This document shows, piece after piece, positions 1 to 8,681 of a DNA stretch of 64,000 bases. A model generated the notes under the pieces. That model saw nothing but the letters and a program-made list of their open reading frames with translations, was not told the origin of the DNA and did not search any database. A program made the translations under genes and the position numbers. The DNA is from Solirubrobacter ginsenosidimutans. GTDB taxonomy: Bacteria > Actinomycetota > Thermoleophilia > Solirubrobacterales > Solirubrobacteraceae. Each line of letters starts with the position of its first letter. Within the stretch, counting starts at the first letter, position 1. The DNA lies in assembly GCF_027587205.1 (NCBI RefSeq), contig NZ_JAPDOD010000002.1, positions 444,467 through 508,466 on the forward strand, given 5' to 3'.

Positions 1-1
1 G

Positions 2-145
2 TCGGTGAAGCGCTACAAGACGATGCTGCGCCCGAGCCCGCACATCCGCAGCCTCGAGTCCGTCAAGGCGCTGGCGACGATCCGCGGGGCGGAGATCGGC
101 GTGACCTACGCCGAGGCGTTCGCGGTCCTACGCTCGACCTTTTAG
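2..145 (+). CDS. 3' end of an unidentified protein (partial)
   Basis: An open frame enters from the left edge and stops at TAG 143-145, giving the last 47 residues of a protein. The tail is mixed charged and hydrophobic (it ends ...AFAVLRSTF) with no motif I recognise. Its last 18 bases overlap the 3' end of the convergent glycosyltransferase gene. The neighbour suggests a cell-surface or sugar-related function, but the fragment itself does not show one. Confidence 0.55.
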   Translation, partial: SVKRYKTMLRPSPHIRSLESVKALATIRGAEIGVTYAEAFAVLRSTF

Positions 146-1117
146 CCGCTCGACCGCGCGCGGACCGACGACGCTGCCCGCCAGCAGCGCCCACGCGTCC
201 GGCTCGCGCACCAGCGACGGCTCCCGCCGCGCGAGGTCGGCGAGCCCGCGCAGCGTCGGCACGAACGGCCGCTCGGGCAGCGTCCGCTCGCGCACGCGGT
301 AGACGAGGTCGCGCCGCAGCGCTCGGTCCGCGAGCCTCTCCAGCCCCGCCCGCCGCGGCCCCGCCGGAACGGTGAGCGCGTGGCGGCGCTTGACGTCGTG
401 CACCTCGCGCAGCGTCTTCTCGGCCTGGAGATAGCCGTGATCGGTGACGTCGGCGACGCCGGCGGTGAAGCTCCCGCTGTGGATGCGGTAGCGGCAGAGC
501 ACCTCGCCGATCCACGCCACGTCCCACGTCTCCGACATCCGCAGCCAGAACGCGAAGTCGAACGGCGGGTAGTCCTCCTGGCGGAACGCGCCCTCGGGGA
601 CGGCGCTGCGCCGGATCAGCGCGGTCGACGAGCAGACGCGGCACCCGTGCAGCATCGACTTCTCCACGAACATCGCACCCGGCTCCAGCGCCGGCGACGG
701 CGTCCCGAGCCAGTCCTCCTCGCGCATCAGGTACTCACCGCGCGCGTCGATGAGCGCAAACCGCGCGTGCGCGAACCCGGCCGACGGCGACGCGTCCAAC
801 GCCGCCACGGTCCGCGACACGAGCGTCGGCTCGGCGATGTCGTCATCACCGAGCTGGATCACGTAGTCGGTCGTGGCGCCCACCAGCGAGCGCGTGAAGT
901 TGCCCACGATCCCGGCGTTGTCGGCGTGGCGGATGTACCGCAGCCGCTGGTCGGAGAACTCCGCCACGACGCGCTCGACCGAGTCGTCGGGCGTCGCGTC
1001 GTCGTGGACCTCGAGCACGAGGTCGGTGTACGTCTGCCCGAGCGCCGATGCGATCGTCTCCGCCAGCCACTGCGTGCGCCGGTAGGTCGGAATGCAGACG
1101 GTGACGCGGCTGCTCAC
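128..1117 (-). CDS. Family 2 glycosyltransferase
   Basis: The predicted product is a 329-residue inverting glycosyltransferase with a GT-A fold that would transfer an activated sugar at the cytoplasmic face of the membrane. The N-terminus has the GT2 signature: VTVCIPTYRR at residues 5-14, then EVHDDATPDD around 38-47 (nucleotide-binding Asp), and QLGDDD around residue 92, the DXD-like metal site. The rest is the variable acceptor domain, and the substrate cannot be read. I chose GTG 1117 because it overlaps the stop of the upstream phzF-like gene in a GTGA, indicating translational coupling; an in-frame opening further upstream would run antisense through that gene. Confidence 0.85.
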   Translation of the reverse strand: MSSRVTVCIPTYRRTQWLAETIASALGQTYTDLVLEVHDDATPDDSVERVVAEFSDQRLRYIRHADNAGIVGNFTRSLVGATTDYVIQLGDDDIAEPTLVSRTVAALDASPSAGFAHARFALIDARGEYLMREEDWLGTPSPALEPGAMFVEKSMLHGCRVCSSTALIRRSAVPEGAFRQEDYPPFDFAFWLRMSETWDVAWIGEVLCRYRIHSGSFTAGVADVTDHGYLQAEKTLREVHDVKRRHALTVPAGPRRAGLERLADRALRRDLVYRVRERTLPERPFVPTLRGLADLARREPSLVREPDAWALLAGSVVGPRAVERLKGRA

Positions 1118-1926
1118 AGGACCACCTCGCCCGACACGCACGTGACGGTGCCGCCCGCGATCCAGATCTCCCCGTCGGCCTGCGTCACGTGCACCCGCCC
1201 AGCCCGGCCCAGCGCCGTCCCCTGATGCGCGAGATACGGCGCCGTCACCCGCCCGCTCTCGAGCAGCCACCCGGCCAGCGACGCGTTCAGCGACCCGGTG
1301 ACCGGGTCCTCGGCGGTGGCCCCGTCCTTCGGGAAGAACGCCCGCACCTCGAGCACCCCGTCGGGATGGAACCCGGCGACGCCCACGTCGAGATCGACGT
1401 ACGCGGGCGAGAGCGCGAGGACCTCGGAAGCGGAGCCGAGCAGCACCGCCACCCACCCAGGCCCGTTGTCCGCCCACGAGGCATCCAGCACGGCGGCCCG
1501 CTCCACACCCAAGACGCGGCACACGTGCGAGACCAGCGACTCCTCCACCGGCCCGCCCCGCAGCAACGGCGGCGCGGCGAACGCCAGCCCGTCGACGGTC
1601 CGCCGGATCGGGATCAGCCCCGCCTCGCACTCCTGCACGATCACGTCGGCGCTCGCGGGCACCCCACCCGCCTGCAGCCACGCGTGGCAGGTCCCGAGCG
1701 TCGGGTGCCCCGCGAACGGCAGCTCACGCGCGGTGGTGAAGATCCGCGCGCGGTAGTCGGCGACGTCGGATTCAAGAACGAACGTCGTCTCCGACAGGTT
1801 CGTCCAGTGCGCGAACCGCTGCATCTCCTCGGTCGACAGCCCATCACCGTCGAGCACGACCGCGACGGGATTGCCGAGATACGGCGTCGACGTGAAGACG
1901 TCCACCTGCGCGAAGGAACGCGGCAC
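1114..1926 (-). CDS. PhzF family isomerase/epimerase
   Basis: A 270-residue PhzF-family protein with two hot-dog-like domains (the diaminopimelate epimerase fold). It opens with the typical QVDVFTSTPYLGNPVAVVLD and has the LSETTFVL segment containing the conserved Glu (around residue 46), plus FAGHPTLG (around 71-78). Family members isomerise small substrates such as trans-2,3-dihydro-3-hydroxyanthranilate, but most are of unknown substrate and no phenazine genes are nearby. The length is normal and the start is GTG 1926. It probably shares an operon with the downstream glycosyltransferase through a 4-bp overlap. Confidence 0.88.
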   Translation of the reverse strand: MPRSFAQVDVFTSTPYLGNPVAVVLDGDGLSTEEMQRFAHWTNLSETTFVLESDVADYRARIFTTARELPFAGHPTLGTCHAWLQAGGVPASADVIVQECEAGLIPIRRTVDGLAFAAPPLLRGGPVEESLVSHVCRVLGVERAAVLDASWADNGPGWVAVLLGSASEVLALSPAYVDLDVGVAGFHPDGVLEVRAFFPKDGATAEDPVTGSLNASLAGWLLESGRVTAPYLAHQGTALGRAGRVHVTQADGEIWIAGGTVTCVSGEVVL

Positions 1927-1947
1927 GGCGCCGCACTTTAACGCGAG

Positions 1948-3180
1948 CTACAAGCGCTGCAGCGCGCGGGCGACGTGGCGGTGGCCGACCGTCTCATAGC
2001 CCAGGATCGTCACCGCCGGCACGAGCGTGAGCACGAGCAGGCAGATCGCCACGCTCACGCCCACCGCCGCCAGCGCGACCGTGAGCACGAGGAGCGCGGC
2101 CGAGCCGGCGAGCAGGCCCAGGTGGAGCGCGTCGTGTTCGCGCAGCAGGACCGAGTACAGGCCGTAGATGGCCAGGATGAAGATCCCCACCGGGATGGTC
2201 ACGCTGAGCACGATCGCCGTCTCGGAGATCTCCACCTCGCCCTCTAGGGCGAAGGCGGCGACGTGGAGCCCCGCGCCCATCGCTGCCAGCGGGGCGAAGA
2301 TCAGGAAGTGCCCGTAGCCGAAGACGAACATCCGCTGCCGCAGGCGGGCGAGCGGCTCGCCCCACGGCAGCGCGAAGTACACCCACCAGCAGCCGAACGC
2401 CAAGCCCACGCCGGCCACCGCCAAGAGCGCCGCGTCGAGCGTCCAGCCCGCCTCACCGTGGACGAGCGCGTTCAGCGCCGCGACGGTGCCGATGATCACC
2501 TCGCCGAGCGTGATGATCACGAGCAGCCCGTAGCGCTCAGCGATGTGCTCCGCGTGCCACGGCGTCTGGGCCTTGCGCTCGGCGAGGAACGGGCCGACGA
2601 CCTCGAGCGCGAGCAGCGCACTCATCGCGACGAACGTCGTGGCGATCGGGAGGTCGAGGAAGACCAGCGCCACCCAGCCGGCCTGCGCGATGCCGATCGT
2701 CGTCATGTACGACCGTGCCGCGGGCGCTCGCACCGGGTCGTTCCGGGACACCTGCCACCACAGGAACACGAGCGCGACGCGCATGACGACGTAGCCCGCG
2801 ACCATCACGCCGTTGTCGAGCGTGTCGCCGTGGTCGATCGACTCGAACATCTGCGGCAGGCCGAGCGAGAGCACGATCACGCCCACCATCTGCACGAACG
2901 TCGCGAGCCGGAACAGCCAGTCGTCGGTGTCATACGCCGATGCGAACCACGAGTAGTTCACCCACGCCCAGATGACGGCGAAGCACGCGAAGACGAAGCC
3001 GCCGATCCCCGCCCACGCATGGCCTTCGGCGATGAAATGGGCCAGCTCGTCCGCCGCGGTGCCGAACGCGACCACGATCGTCAGGTCGTACAGCAGCTCC
3101 AGTGGCGTGGAGGCGCGGTGATCTTCCTCGGGGTCGCGGCCGCTGAAACGGCGCCGGCGGTGGGCCACCTGTTGAGACAT
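1948..3180 (-). CDS. LtrA-like low-temperature-requirement membrane protein
   Basis: A 410-residue polytopic membrane protein of the LtrA (low temperature requirement A) family. The cytosolic N-terminus carries the family signature STPLELLYDLTIVVAF (about residues 22-37), followed by roughly ten to twelve hydrophobic helices; the ERYGLLVIITLGE segment in the middle is also characteristic. The molecular activity of the family is unknown. ATG 3180 fits this signature, whereas an upstream in-frame extension has no homology and would overlap the divergent SDR gene. The gene stands alone, 72 bp from the divergent SDR start. Confidence 0.9.
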   Translation of the reverse strand: MSQQVAHRRRRFSGRDPEEDHRASTPLELLYDLTIVVAFGTAADELAHFIAEGHAWAGIGGFVFACFAVIWAWVNYSWFASAYDTDDWLFRLATFVQMVGVIVLSLGLPQMFESIDHGDTLDNGVMVAGYVVMRVALVFLWWQVSRNDPVRAPAARSYMTTIGIAQAGWVALVFLDLPIATTFVAMSALLALEVVGPFLAERKAQTPWHAEHIAERYGLLVIITLGEVIIGTVAALNALVHGEAGWTLDAALLAVAGVGLAFGCWWVYFALPWGEPLARLRQRMFVFGYGHFLIFAPLAAMGAGLHVAAFALEGEVEISETAIVLSVTIPVGIFILAIYGLYSVLLREHDALHLGLLAGSAALLVLTVALAAVGVSVAICLLVLTLVPAVTILGYETVGHRHVARALQRL

Positions 3181-3252
3181 CGCGGCGGATTCTGATCGAA
3201 CGGGCAGATGAGAACCGTCGCCGAACCTCTCATCTCCATGTAGCGTCGCCGC

Positions 3253-4188
3253 ATGGCCAGTTGGACTACCGCGGACATTCCCCGTCAGGACGGCCGGAAC
3301 GCCGTCGTGACCGGCGCCAACAGCGGGCTCGGCTACCACGTGGCCCGCGAACTCGGCCGAGCCGGAGCACACGTCGTGCTCGCATGCCGCGACACGCGGC
3401 GCGGGCAGGAGGCGATCGGGCGGATCCTCGCCGACGTGCCCGGGGCGGACCTCGAGGTGCGTGCGCTCGATCTCGCCAGCCTGGCGTCCGTGCGCGCTTT
3501 CGCTGCAGCCGCGCCGGAGCGGATCGACCTGCTGATCAACAACGCCGGCGTGATGGCGCCGCCGTACCGCACCACCGCCGACGGCTTCGAGCTGCAGTTC
3601 GGCACGAACTACCTCGGCCACTTCGCGCTCACCGGGCTGCTGCTCGAGCGCCTCGAGGCCACCGAGGCGCCGCGGGTCGTGACCGCCGGAAGCAACATGC
3701 ACAAGCTGGGCAAGCTCACCTGGGACGACCTGCAGAGCGAGCGCAAGTACCGCAAGTGGAGCGCCTACAGCGCGTCCAAGCTCGCGAACCTCTTGTTCGC
3801 CTTCGAGCTCCAGCGCCGCGCGACCGCCGCCGGCTCAAAGCTCCACTCGAGCGCCGCGCATCCCGGCTGGGCCGCGACCGATCTCTACGTCAAGGGCGCG
3901 CGCGTCGGCAACGCCACGCTCCAGGAGAAGGTCATGTCCATCCCGACCCGCTACCTCGCGCAGAGCAGCGCGAACGGCGCGCTGCCGACGCTCTACGCCG
4001 CGACGGCGCCCGGCGTCCCACCCGGGGCGTACACCGGGCCGAGCAAGCGGATGGAGACCGTCGGCCCCCCGACGCTCGTCAAGGGCAACGCCCGCTCGCG
4101 CGACGAGGGCGACGCCCGCCGCCTCTGGGAGGTGTCCGAACGGCTCACCGGCGTCCACTACGAGTTCGAGGCCGCCAAGGTGGCCTGA
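3253..4188 (+). CDS. SDR-family oxidoreductase (retinol-dehydrogenase-like)
   Basis: A 311-residue classical/atypical short-chain dehydrogenase. The Rossmann cofactor motif TGANSGLG lies at residues 20-27, the NNAG structural motif near 97-100, and the catalytic Tyr172-x3-Lys176 (YSASK) follows the Ser-containing TAGSNMH strand. Domain order and length match the bacterial retinol-dehydrogenase-like or WW-domain-oxidoreductase-like group, which use NADP(H) on lipophilic alcohols or ketones; the natural substrate is unknown. The gene is monocistronic between the divergent ltrA-like gene and the convergent PPOX gene, whose stop is 9 bp away. Confidence 0.9.
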   Translation: MASWTTADIPRQDGRNAVVTGANSGLGYHVARELGRAGAHVVLACRDTRRGQEAIGRILADVPGADLEVRALDLASLASVRAFAAAAPERIDLLINNAGVMAPPYRTTADGFELQFGTNYLGHFALTGLLLERLEATEAPRVVTAGSNMHKLGKLTWDDLQSERKYRKWSAYSASKLANLLFAFELQRRATAAGSKLHSSAAHPGWAATDLYVKGARVGNATLQEKVMSIPTRYLAQSSANGALPTLYAATAPGVPPGAYTGPSKRMETVGPPTLVKGNARSRDEGDARRLWEVSERLTGVHYEFEAAKVA

Positions 4189-4197
4189 GCGCGACGC

Positions 4198-4587
4198 TCA
4201 GCGGACGCCGACGGTCTGGCGCTCCGGTTCGATCACGGCGACGACGCGTTCCTCTTGCCGGGAATAGGGCGCGCCGATGTACTTCATCGAGATCCGGTCG
4301 ATGATCTCCCAGGCCGCGTCGCCGTCGAGCCATTCGACGACCCGCCCGCGGATGACGACCGGCGAGAACGGGTTCTCGACAGGCGCGATGGACAGGGCCA
4401 TCCGAGGGTCGCGGCGAAGGTTGCGTGCCTTCAGTGAGTGCGGACCGGTGAGGAAGACGACCTGGTCGCCGTGGGTGTCGACCCAGAGCGGCACCGTGTG
4501 GGGCGAGCCGTCAGGCAGCACGGTGGCGAGATGGGCGATCGAGGTGCCGTCGAGGACACGGCGCACGTCGGGGTCGAGCAGGGTCAT
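4198..4587 (-). CDS. PPOX-class (pyridoxamine-phosphate-oxidase-like) flavin/F420 protein
   Basis: A 129-residue split-barrel protein of the pyridoxamine 5'-phosphate oxidase superfamily. The signature is IAHLATVLPDGSPHTVPLWV (residues about 17-36), followed by a strand containing GPHSLKARNLRRDPRMALS. Small actinobacterial members use F420 or flavin for reductions. It is divergently transcribed from an HxlR-type redox or xenobiotic regulator across 89 bp that contain two related palindromes, so it is the likely regulatory target. Confidence 0.85.
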   Translation of the reverse strand: MTLLDPDVRRVLDGTSIAHLATVLPDGSPHTVPLWVDTHGDQVVFLTGPHSLKARNLRRDPRMALSIAPVENPFSPVVIRGRVVEWLDGDAAWEIIDRISMKYIGAPYSRQEERVVAVIEPERQTVGVR

Positions 4588-4602
4588 TCCTCCGCCTTTC
4601 CT

Positions 4603-4655
4603 AGTTCCTTGAGGAGACTCCGGAACCGTACCAGGCGAAGTTCCTTTAGGGAACT
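4603..4655. promoter_or_regulatory. Tandem palindromes, predicted HxlR operators
   Basis: Two similar 17-bp sites lie 36 bp apart centre to centre. Site 1 (4603-4619) reads AGTTCC-TTGAG-GAGACT and site 2 (4639-4655) reads AGTTCC-TTTAG-GGAACT, the latter a perfect 6-bp inverted repeat with a 5-bp spacer. They fill the region between the divergent PPOX and HxlR genes, as expected for operators controlling both promoters. The assignment to the neighbouring HxlR protein is inferred. Confidence 0.6.
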
Positions 4656-4676
4656 CCGATTGCTACGCTGGCGGGC

Positions 4677-5129
4677 ATGCAACGCACGAACTTCGGCGAG
4701 ATGGCGTGTTCGATCGCGCGTACGCTGGACGTGATCGGAGAGCCTTGGTCGCCGCTGATCCTGCGCGACGTGTGGGTCGGGTTCACCCGGTTCGAGCAGA
4801 TCCAGTCGGACCTCGGCATCTCGCGCAAGGTCCTGACGGAGCGGCTGAACCACCTCGTCGAGCATGGAGTGCTCGAGCGCCGGCCCTATGACCAGAGGCC
4901 CCGCTACGAGTACGTCCTGACGGACAAGGGCACCGAGCTCGTCGACATGCTGATGGTGATGGTCGGCTGGGCCGACAAGTGGCTCGCCGGTGAGGCGGGT
5001 CCTCCGGTCCTGTACCGCCACCACGCGTGCGGGGAGATCAGCCACGTCGACCTGCGCTGCGCGCACTGCGGCGAGCCGATGCACGCCGGGGACGTCGAGC
5101 TCCTTCCCGGCCCCGGCGCCGCGGCCTGA
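4677..5129 (+). CDS. HxlR-family transcriptional regulator
   Basis: A 150-residue MarR-like winged-helix regulator of the HxlR family. CSIARTLDVIGEPWSPLILRDV (residues 11-32, split by one short turn) is the family's N-terminal signature, and GISRKVLTERLNHLVEHGVL is the recognition helix plus wing. The C-terminus carries a CG...RCAHCGEP cluster (four Cys/His-rich positions) that could bind zinc. It is divergent from the PPOX gene and flanks two palindromes, so autoregulation plus control of the oxidoreductase is likely. Confidence 0.9.
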   Translation: MQRTNFGEMACSIARTLDVIGEPWSPLILRDVWVGFTRFEQIQSDLGISRKVLTERLNHLVEHGVLERRPYDQRPRYEYVLTDKGTELVDMLMVMVGWADKWLAGEAGPPVLYRHHACGEISHVDLRCAHCGEPMHAGDVELLPGPGAAA

Positions 5130-5206
5130 CACTGACGGATGCACCCACAGGCGCTCAGCGAGGAACGGCTCCGCTCGGTCGATCACCCGCGGGAGGATGC
5201 CCCGCG

Positions 5207-6406
5207 TCAGCTGAATGGCTCGCCGGCCCGCGCGCGGGCGGCCTGGCGGACCAGGTGGTCGCGCTCGGCGACGTTCGTCGCGCGCCGGGAGGCCTCGGCG
5301 TACGCCGTGGCGGCGGCGGGCAGGTCGCCTTCGAGCTCGTGCAGGTGGCCGCGCACGGCGTGCCACCGGTGGCGGTCGCCGAGCACCTCGTGCAGCCGAT
5401 CGGTCTCGAGCAGTCCCGCGGCGGGACCGTGGACGTGGCCGACCGCGACCGCGCGGCCGAGCATGGCGGCGGGGTCCTGGCGCACCGGGTCGCCGGCGAG
5501 GGCGATGAGGTCGTCGTACCAGGCGAGGATCTGCGGCCAGTCGGTCTCCTCCGCGGCGGCCGCGTCGTCGTGCAGGGCGGCGATGGCGGCCTCGATCTGG
5601 TAGCGCCCGGGGCGCTGGACGGCCAGCGCCGACTGCAGGACGCGCACGCCCTCGGCGATCTCGCGGGTGTCCCACAGGCCGCGGTCCTGCCGGTCGAGCG
5701 TGACGACGCGGCCCTTGGAGTCAAAGCGCGCCGGGAGGCGCGCGTGGTTGAGCAGCATGAGCGCGAGCAGCCCACGCGCCTCCGGCTCCTCGGTGGCGAG
5801 GGTGAGTTGGCGGGCGAGCCGGATCGCCTCGCGCGCGAGGTCGACCCGGTCCGTGTGGCCGGTCGAGTAGATGAGGTAGAGCACGCGCAGCACGACGGCG
5901 AGGTCACCGGGCTGGTCCAGCTGGAGTCCGCGCACGGTGCGCTTGGCCCGGCTGATCCGCTGCGCCATCGTCGCCTCCGGCACGAAGAAGGCGTCGGCGA
6001 TCTCCCGCGTGGTGAGGCCGCCGACGGCGCGCAGGGTCAGCGCCACCTGCGAGGCTGGCGCGAGGTCGGGATGGCAGCAGCAGAAGAGCAGGAAGAGCGT
6101 GTCGTCGCCCTCGTCGGCACTCGCCCCGTGGCGCGGCTCCGCGTGGATCTCCTCCTCGCGGCGGTGGCGGGCGGCCTCGCTGCGGCGCGCGTCGACGAGC
6201 CGCCGGGTCGCGACCGTCGCCAGCCACGCGCGCGAGTCGTGCGGCGGGTGCTCGGGCCACACCCGCAGCGCCTCCAGCAGCGCCTCCTGCAACGCGTCCT
6301 CAGCGGCATCGAAGTCCTCGCCCCGGCGGACGAGGCTCGCCAGCACCCGAGGGACGAGGGCGCGCAGCGCGCCCTCGTCCAGCCACCGCGCCGGCTCCTC
6401 GATCAC
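5207..6406 (-). CDS. ECF RNA polymerase sigma factor with C-terminal DUF6596/TPR-like extension (ECF42-like)
   Basis: A 399-residue ECF sigma factor. Region 2 (about residues 15-85: FDAAEDALQEALLEAL...DSRAWLATVATRRLVD) and region 4 (about 118-165: LTLRAVGGLTTREIADAF) are followed by a roughly 200-residue helical extension (LLALMLLNHARLPAR...AIAALH, RYQIEAAIAALHD). This architecture and the adjacent DGPF/YCII gene define the ECF42-type groups, where no anti-sigma factor is present and the C-terminal domain is thought to control activity. GTG 6406 overlaps the stop of the upstream DGPF gene (GTGA), showing coupling. Confidence 0.92.
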   Translation of the reverse strand: MIEEPARWLDEGALRALVPRVLASLVRRGEDFDAAEDALQEALLEALRVWPEHPPHDSRAWLATVATRRLVDARRSEAARHRREEEIHAEPRHGASADEGDDTLFLLFCCCHPDLAPASQVALTLRAVGGLTTREIADAFFVPEATMAQRISRAKRTVRGLQLDQPGDLAVVLRVLYLIYSTGHTDRVDLAREAIRLARQLTLATEEPEARGLLALMLLNHARLPARFDSKGRVVTLDRQDRGLWDTREIAEGVRVLQSALAVQRPGRYQIEAAIAALHDDAAAAEETDWPQILAWYDDLIALAGDPVRQDPAAMLGRAVAVGHVHGPAAGLLETDRLHEVLGDRHRWHAVRGHLHELEGDLPAAATAYAEASRRATNVAERDHLVRQAARARAGEPFS

Positions 6407-6822
6407 GCCGCGTCAGTCGTCTGAGGGCGCTCCCACATGATCTCCCGGACGTCGATCCACTCGTACATCGGCTCCCCACCCGGCCCGGGCTCGGAGGAGA
6501 CGTAGGCCGCGAGCTCGACCGCGCGCTCGTACGAATCGACGTCGATCATCCACCAGCCGGCGACCAGGTCGCTGGTCTCGGGATGCGGGCCGTCGGTCGT
6601 GACCGGCGCGGCGTCCGGGCCGCCGTAGCGCACCCACGTCTGCGCCGGCGCGAGTGCCCGCGTGTCGACGTATTCGCCGTTGGACTCCAGCAGCTCGCTG
6701 ACGTGATGCTGGAAAGCGACATGCGCCTCCACGTCCTCCGGGGCCCACTCGTCGATCGGCGGCACCTTGCGATGCTGCTCGGGGCCGCCGCGATAGTGCT
6801 TCAGAAGCAGGTACTTCGGCAT
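6403..6822 (-). CDS. YCII-related (DGPF) protein
   Basis: A 139-residue YCII/DGPF-domain protein beginning MPKYLLLKHYRGGP and containing a TTDGPHPETSDLVAGWWMID segment (the DGPF-motif area). Family members have a ferredoxin-like alpha/beta fold with a conserved His/Asp pair. They are almost always encoded with ECF42-type sigma factors and are thought to be their regulon. I chose ATG 6822 because the conserved fold begins there. It is the first gene of a two-gene operon with the sigma factor. Confidence 0.88.
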   Translation of the reverse strand: MPKYLLLKHYRGGPEQHRKVPPIDEWAPEDVEAHVAFQHHVSELLESNGEYVDTRALAPAQTWVRYGGPDAAPVTTDGPHPETSDLVAGWWMIDVDSYERAVELAAYVSSEPGPGGEPMYEWIDVREIMWERPQTTDAA

Positions 6823-6943
6823 CGTGTTCTCCTGGTGTCCTGGGCCGCGCCTGTCGCGGCCCTTCACCTGGTGAGCGGAGCCGGCCGGCGCTTCTCGACA
6901 TGGAATCACTGATTCCCGCGGCGAGAGCCTCTACGGCTGAGAC

Positions 6944-7435
6944 CTAGAGATGCCAGAAGCGACGGAGTGCCTGCTCTTGCGCCCTCTGCATGCCGCGAAT
7001 CCAGGCGTCGAACTGCGGGTCGTCCTGCGGGCCGAAGTAGGCCGGCTCCGGGACGGCGAGTGTCTTGTCGATCCGGTCGCCCTTGAGGTCGCGGCACAGC
7101 TTCTCGAACTGGCCGCCGTCCAGGTAGTCGACCGTGACCTCCAGGCCGGCGATGCAGACGCCGGCCGAAGGCGGATTCGCCAGCAAGTCCTTGCGCAGGT
7201 CAGCGCCGGTGTCGAAGCGGGCGTACTCGACGAGCGGCCCGGCCATCTCGCAGGTGATCGTCGCGTGCTCGGCGGCGCTCGGCCACGTCGGCTTCTCGGA
7301 GATCACGACGTCCGCGCAGCTCGGGTCCCAAGCGATCATGCCCTTCACCCGCTCAGCGCCCGACTGCGGCCTGAGTACGAGCCACGCGCCGACGGCCAGC
7401 GCGGCGACCGTGAGCGCGGCGACGAGCTTCCTCAC
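6944..7435 (-). CDS. Small membrane-anchored hypothetical protein
   Basis: A 163-residue protein with a single hydrophobic N-terminal segment (VRKLVAALTVAALAVGAWLV) that looks like a signal anchor, then a soluble domain containing four Cys (DPSCADV, ATITCEM, GVCIAG, KLCRDL) that could form two disulfides outside the cell. I know no family for it. GTG 7435 places the basic residues directly before the hydrophobic stretch; longer in-frame starts add a non-homologous AT-richer leader. It sits alone, 121 bp beyond the DGPF gene start. Confidence 0.6.
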   Translation of the reverse strand: MRKLVAALTVAALAVGAWLVLRPQSGAERVKGMIAWDPSCADVVISEKPTWPSAAEHATITCEMAGPLVEYARFDTGADLRKDLLANPPSAGVCIAGLEVTVDYLDGGQFEKLCRDLKGDRIDKTLAVPEPAYFGPQDDPQFDAWIRGMQRAQEQALRRFWHL

Positions 7436-7578
7436 GCTTGCGCAGCGTAGAACGGATTTCGGGAATACGCAGTTCTGGCTGCGAACGCGAGCAGGGCGGA
7501 ATTTGGTTCGATTAGAAGACAACGCCGCGCCGAAGTGGTTCGGAGACAGTACCACTCAGCTGGTCGACATGTCTAAGC

Positions 7579-8532
7579 ATGTGGGCGCTGCGCCGGGTGG
7601 GGGTGCTGATCGCGACGGTCGTCGTCGCCGTGTCGCTCGGGCACGTCCTGATCGCGTCCTCCGGTGACGACGACACGCTCTCCACCGCGGTCACGACGAC
7701 CCCTCGCCACCTGATCGACACGTTCCTGCACTTCGACCTCGGCGCGACCCCCGGCCGCCGCTGCGGCAAGCAGGACGACCTCCACCCGCACTTCCCGGGG
7801 TGCGCGTCCTACAGCCCGGGATCGATCGCGCAGATGCTGGTCGAACGCGTGCCGGTGGACCTCATGCTGCTGACGATCGGCGTGCTCCTGGGTCTGCTCA
7901 TCGGCGTCGCAGGCGGACGCTTCTGCGCCACCCACCCGGGCTCCCACCGCTCCCGCGCCCTGCACGTCGCGACCGCGCTCCAGCTCTCCATGCCCGTCTT
8001 GTTTCAGGGGCTGCTGGTCATCGCCTTCTTCTCCTCGAACGTCAGCGACTTCGTCCGCCTGCCGTTCCTGTCGGGCGAGGGCGACTACGTGCCGCCGCTC
8101 CAGGACCCGATCCAGTTCTTGAAGGCGATGTGGATCCCGTGGCTGCTGGTCGCCTTCCCGCTGTCGGCGTTCGTCCTGCGTATCACCGAGGCCTCGCTGC
8201 GCGAGGACCTGCAGGAGGATTTCGTGCGCACCGCGCGCGCCAAGGGGGTGTCCGAGCGGCGCGTCGTCAACCACCACGCGCTCCCGGTCGCCGCGCCCGG
8301 GATCGCCGCCATCACCGGCGTGAACGTCTCCACGACGCTGATCAACGTGGCGTTGATCGAGTACGTCTACGGCATCCCCGGCATGTTCCGCGTGACCAGC
8401 AACGCGGTCCACGCGCCCGCCGACGTCGCCGTCCTGGAGGGCCTCGTGCTCGTGGGCGTCGTGCTGGTCGTTGTCGCCAACGCGCTCGCCGACGCGGTCC
8501 AACACCGGCTCGACCCGCGGGTGCGCGTGTGA
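7579..8532 (+). CDS. Orphan DppB/OppB-type ABC transporter permease
   Basis: A 317-residue integral membrane permease of the binding-protein-dependent transport family 1 (peptide/nickel type). It has an N-terminal helix, an extracytoplasmic loop, five further helices and the cytoplasmic EAA loop around residues 213-240 (EDLQEDFVRTARAKGVSERR...LPVA) that docks on the ATPase. DppB proteins normally work with a DppC permease, two ATPases and a solute-binding lipoprotein; none is in the window. The 3' end abuts a truncated P-type ATPase gene, so the original operon was probably lost by a deletion and function is doubtful. Confidence 0.82.
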   Translation: MWALRRVGVLIATVVVAVSLGHVLIASSGDDDTLSTAVTTTPRHLIDTFLHFDLGATPGRRCGKQDDLHPHFPGCASYSPGSIAQMLVERVPVDLMLLTIGVLLGLLIGVAGGRFCATHPGSHRSRALHVATALQLSMPVLFQGLLVIAFFSSNVSDFVRLPFLSGEGDYVPPLQDPIQFLKAMWIPWLLVAFPLSAFVLRITEASLREDLQEDFVRTARAKGVSERRVVNHHALPVAAPGIAAITGVNVSTTLINVALIEYVYGIPGMFRVTSNAVHAPADVAVLEGLVLVGVVLVVVANALADAVQHRLDPRVRV

Positions 8533-8548
8533 TCCGGCAGCTCCGAAC

Positions 8549-8650
8549 TCATCCAGTCGCTGCACGCCGGCGTCCGAGGAGCCGCATCGCGTTGAGCGTG
8601 ACGAGCAGCGACATGCCCATGTCCGCGGCGACGGCCATGGCGTAGTTGCG
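8549..8650 (-). pseudogene. C-terminal remnant of a heavy-metal (Zn/Cd/Co-type) P-type ATPase
   Basis: Read on the minus strand this stretch encodes about 33 residues: NYAMAVAADMGMSLLVTLN followed by AMRLLGRRR and a TGA at 8549-8551. That is the typical last transmembrane helix of P1B-type metal ATPases (xMAVxADxGxSLLVxLNxMRLLR). An in-frame stop lies about 20 codons upstream and no other part of the roughly 650-residue enzyme is present. The remnant lies between the orphan permease and the hydrolase, marking an old deletion end-point. Confidence 0.7.
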
Positions 8651-8681
8651 CGCGGAGCGACTGACCCGTCAGACTCGGCGG

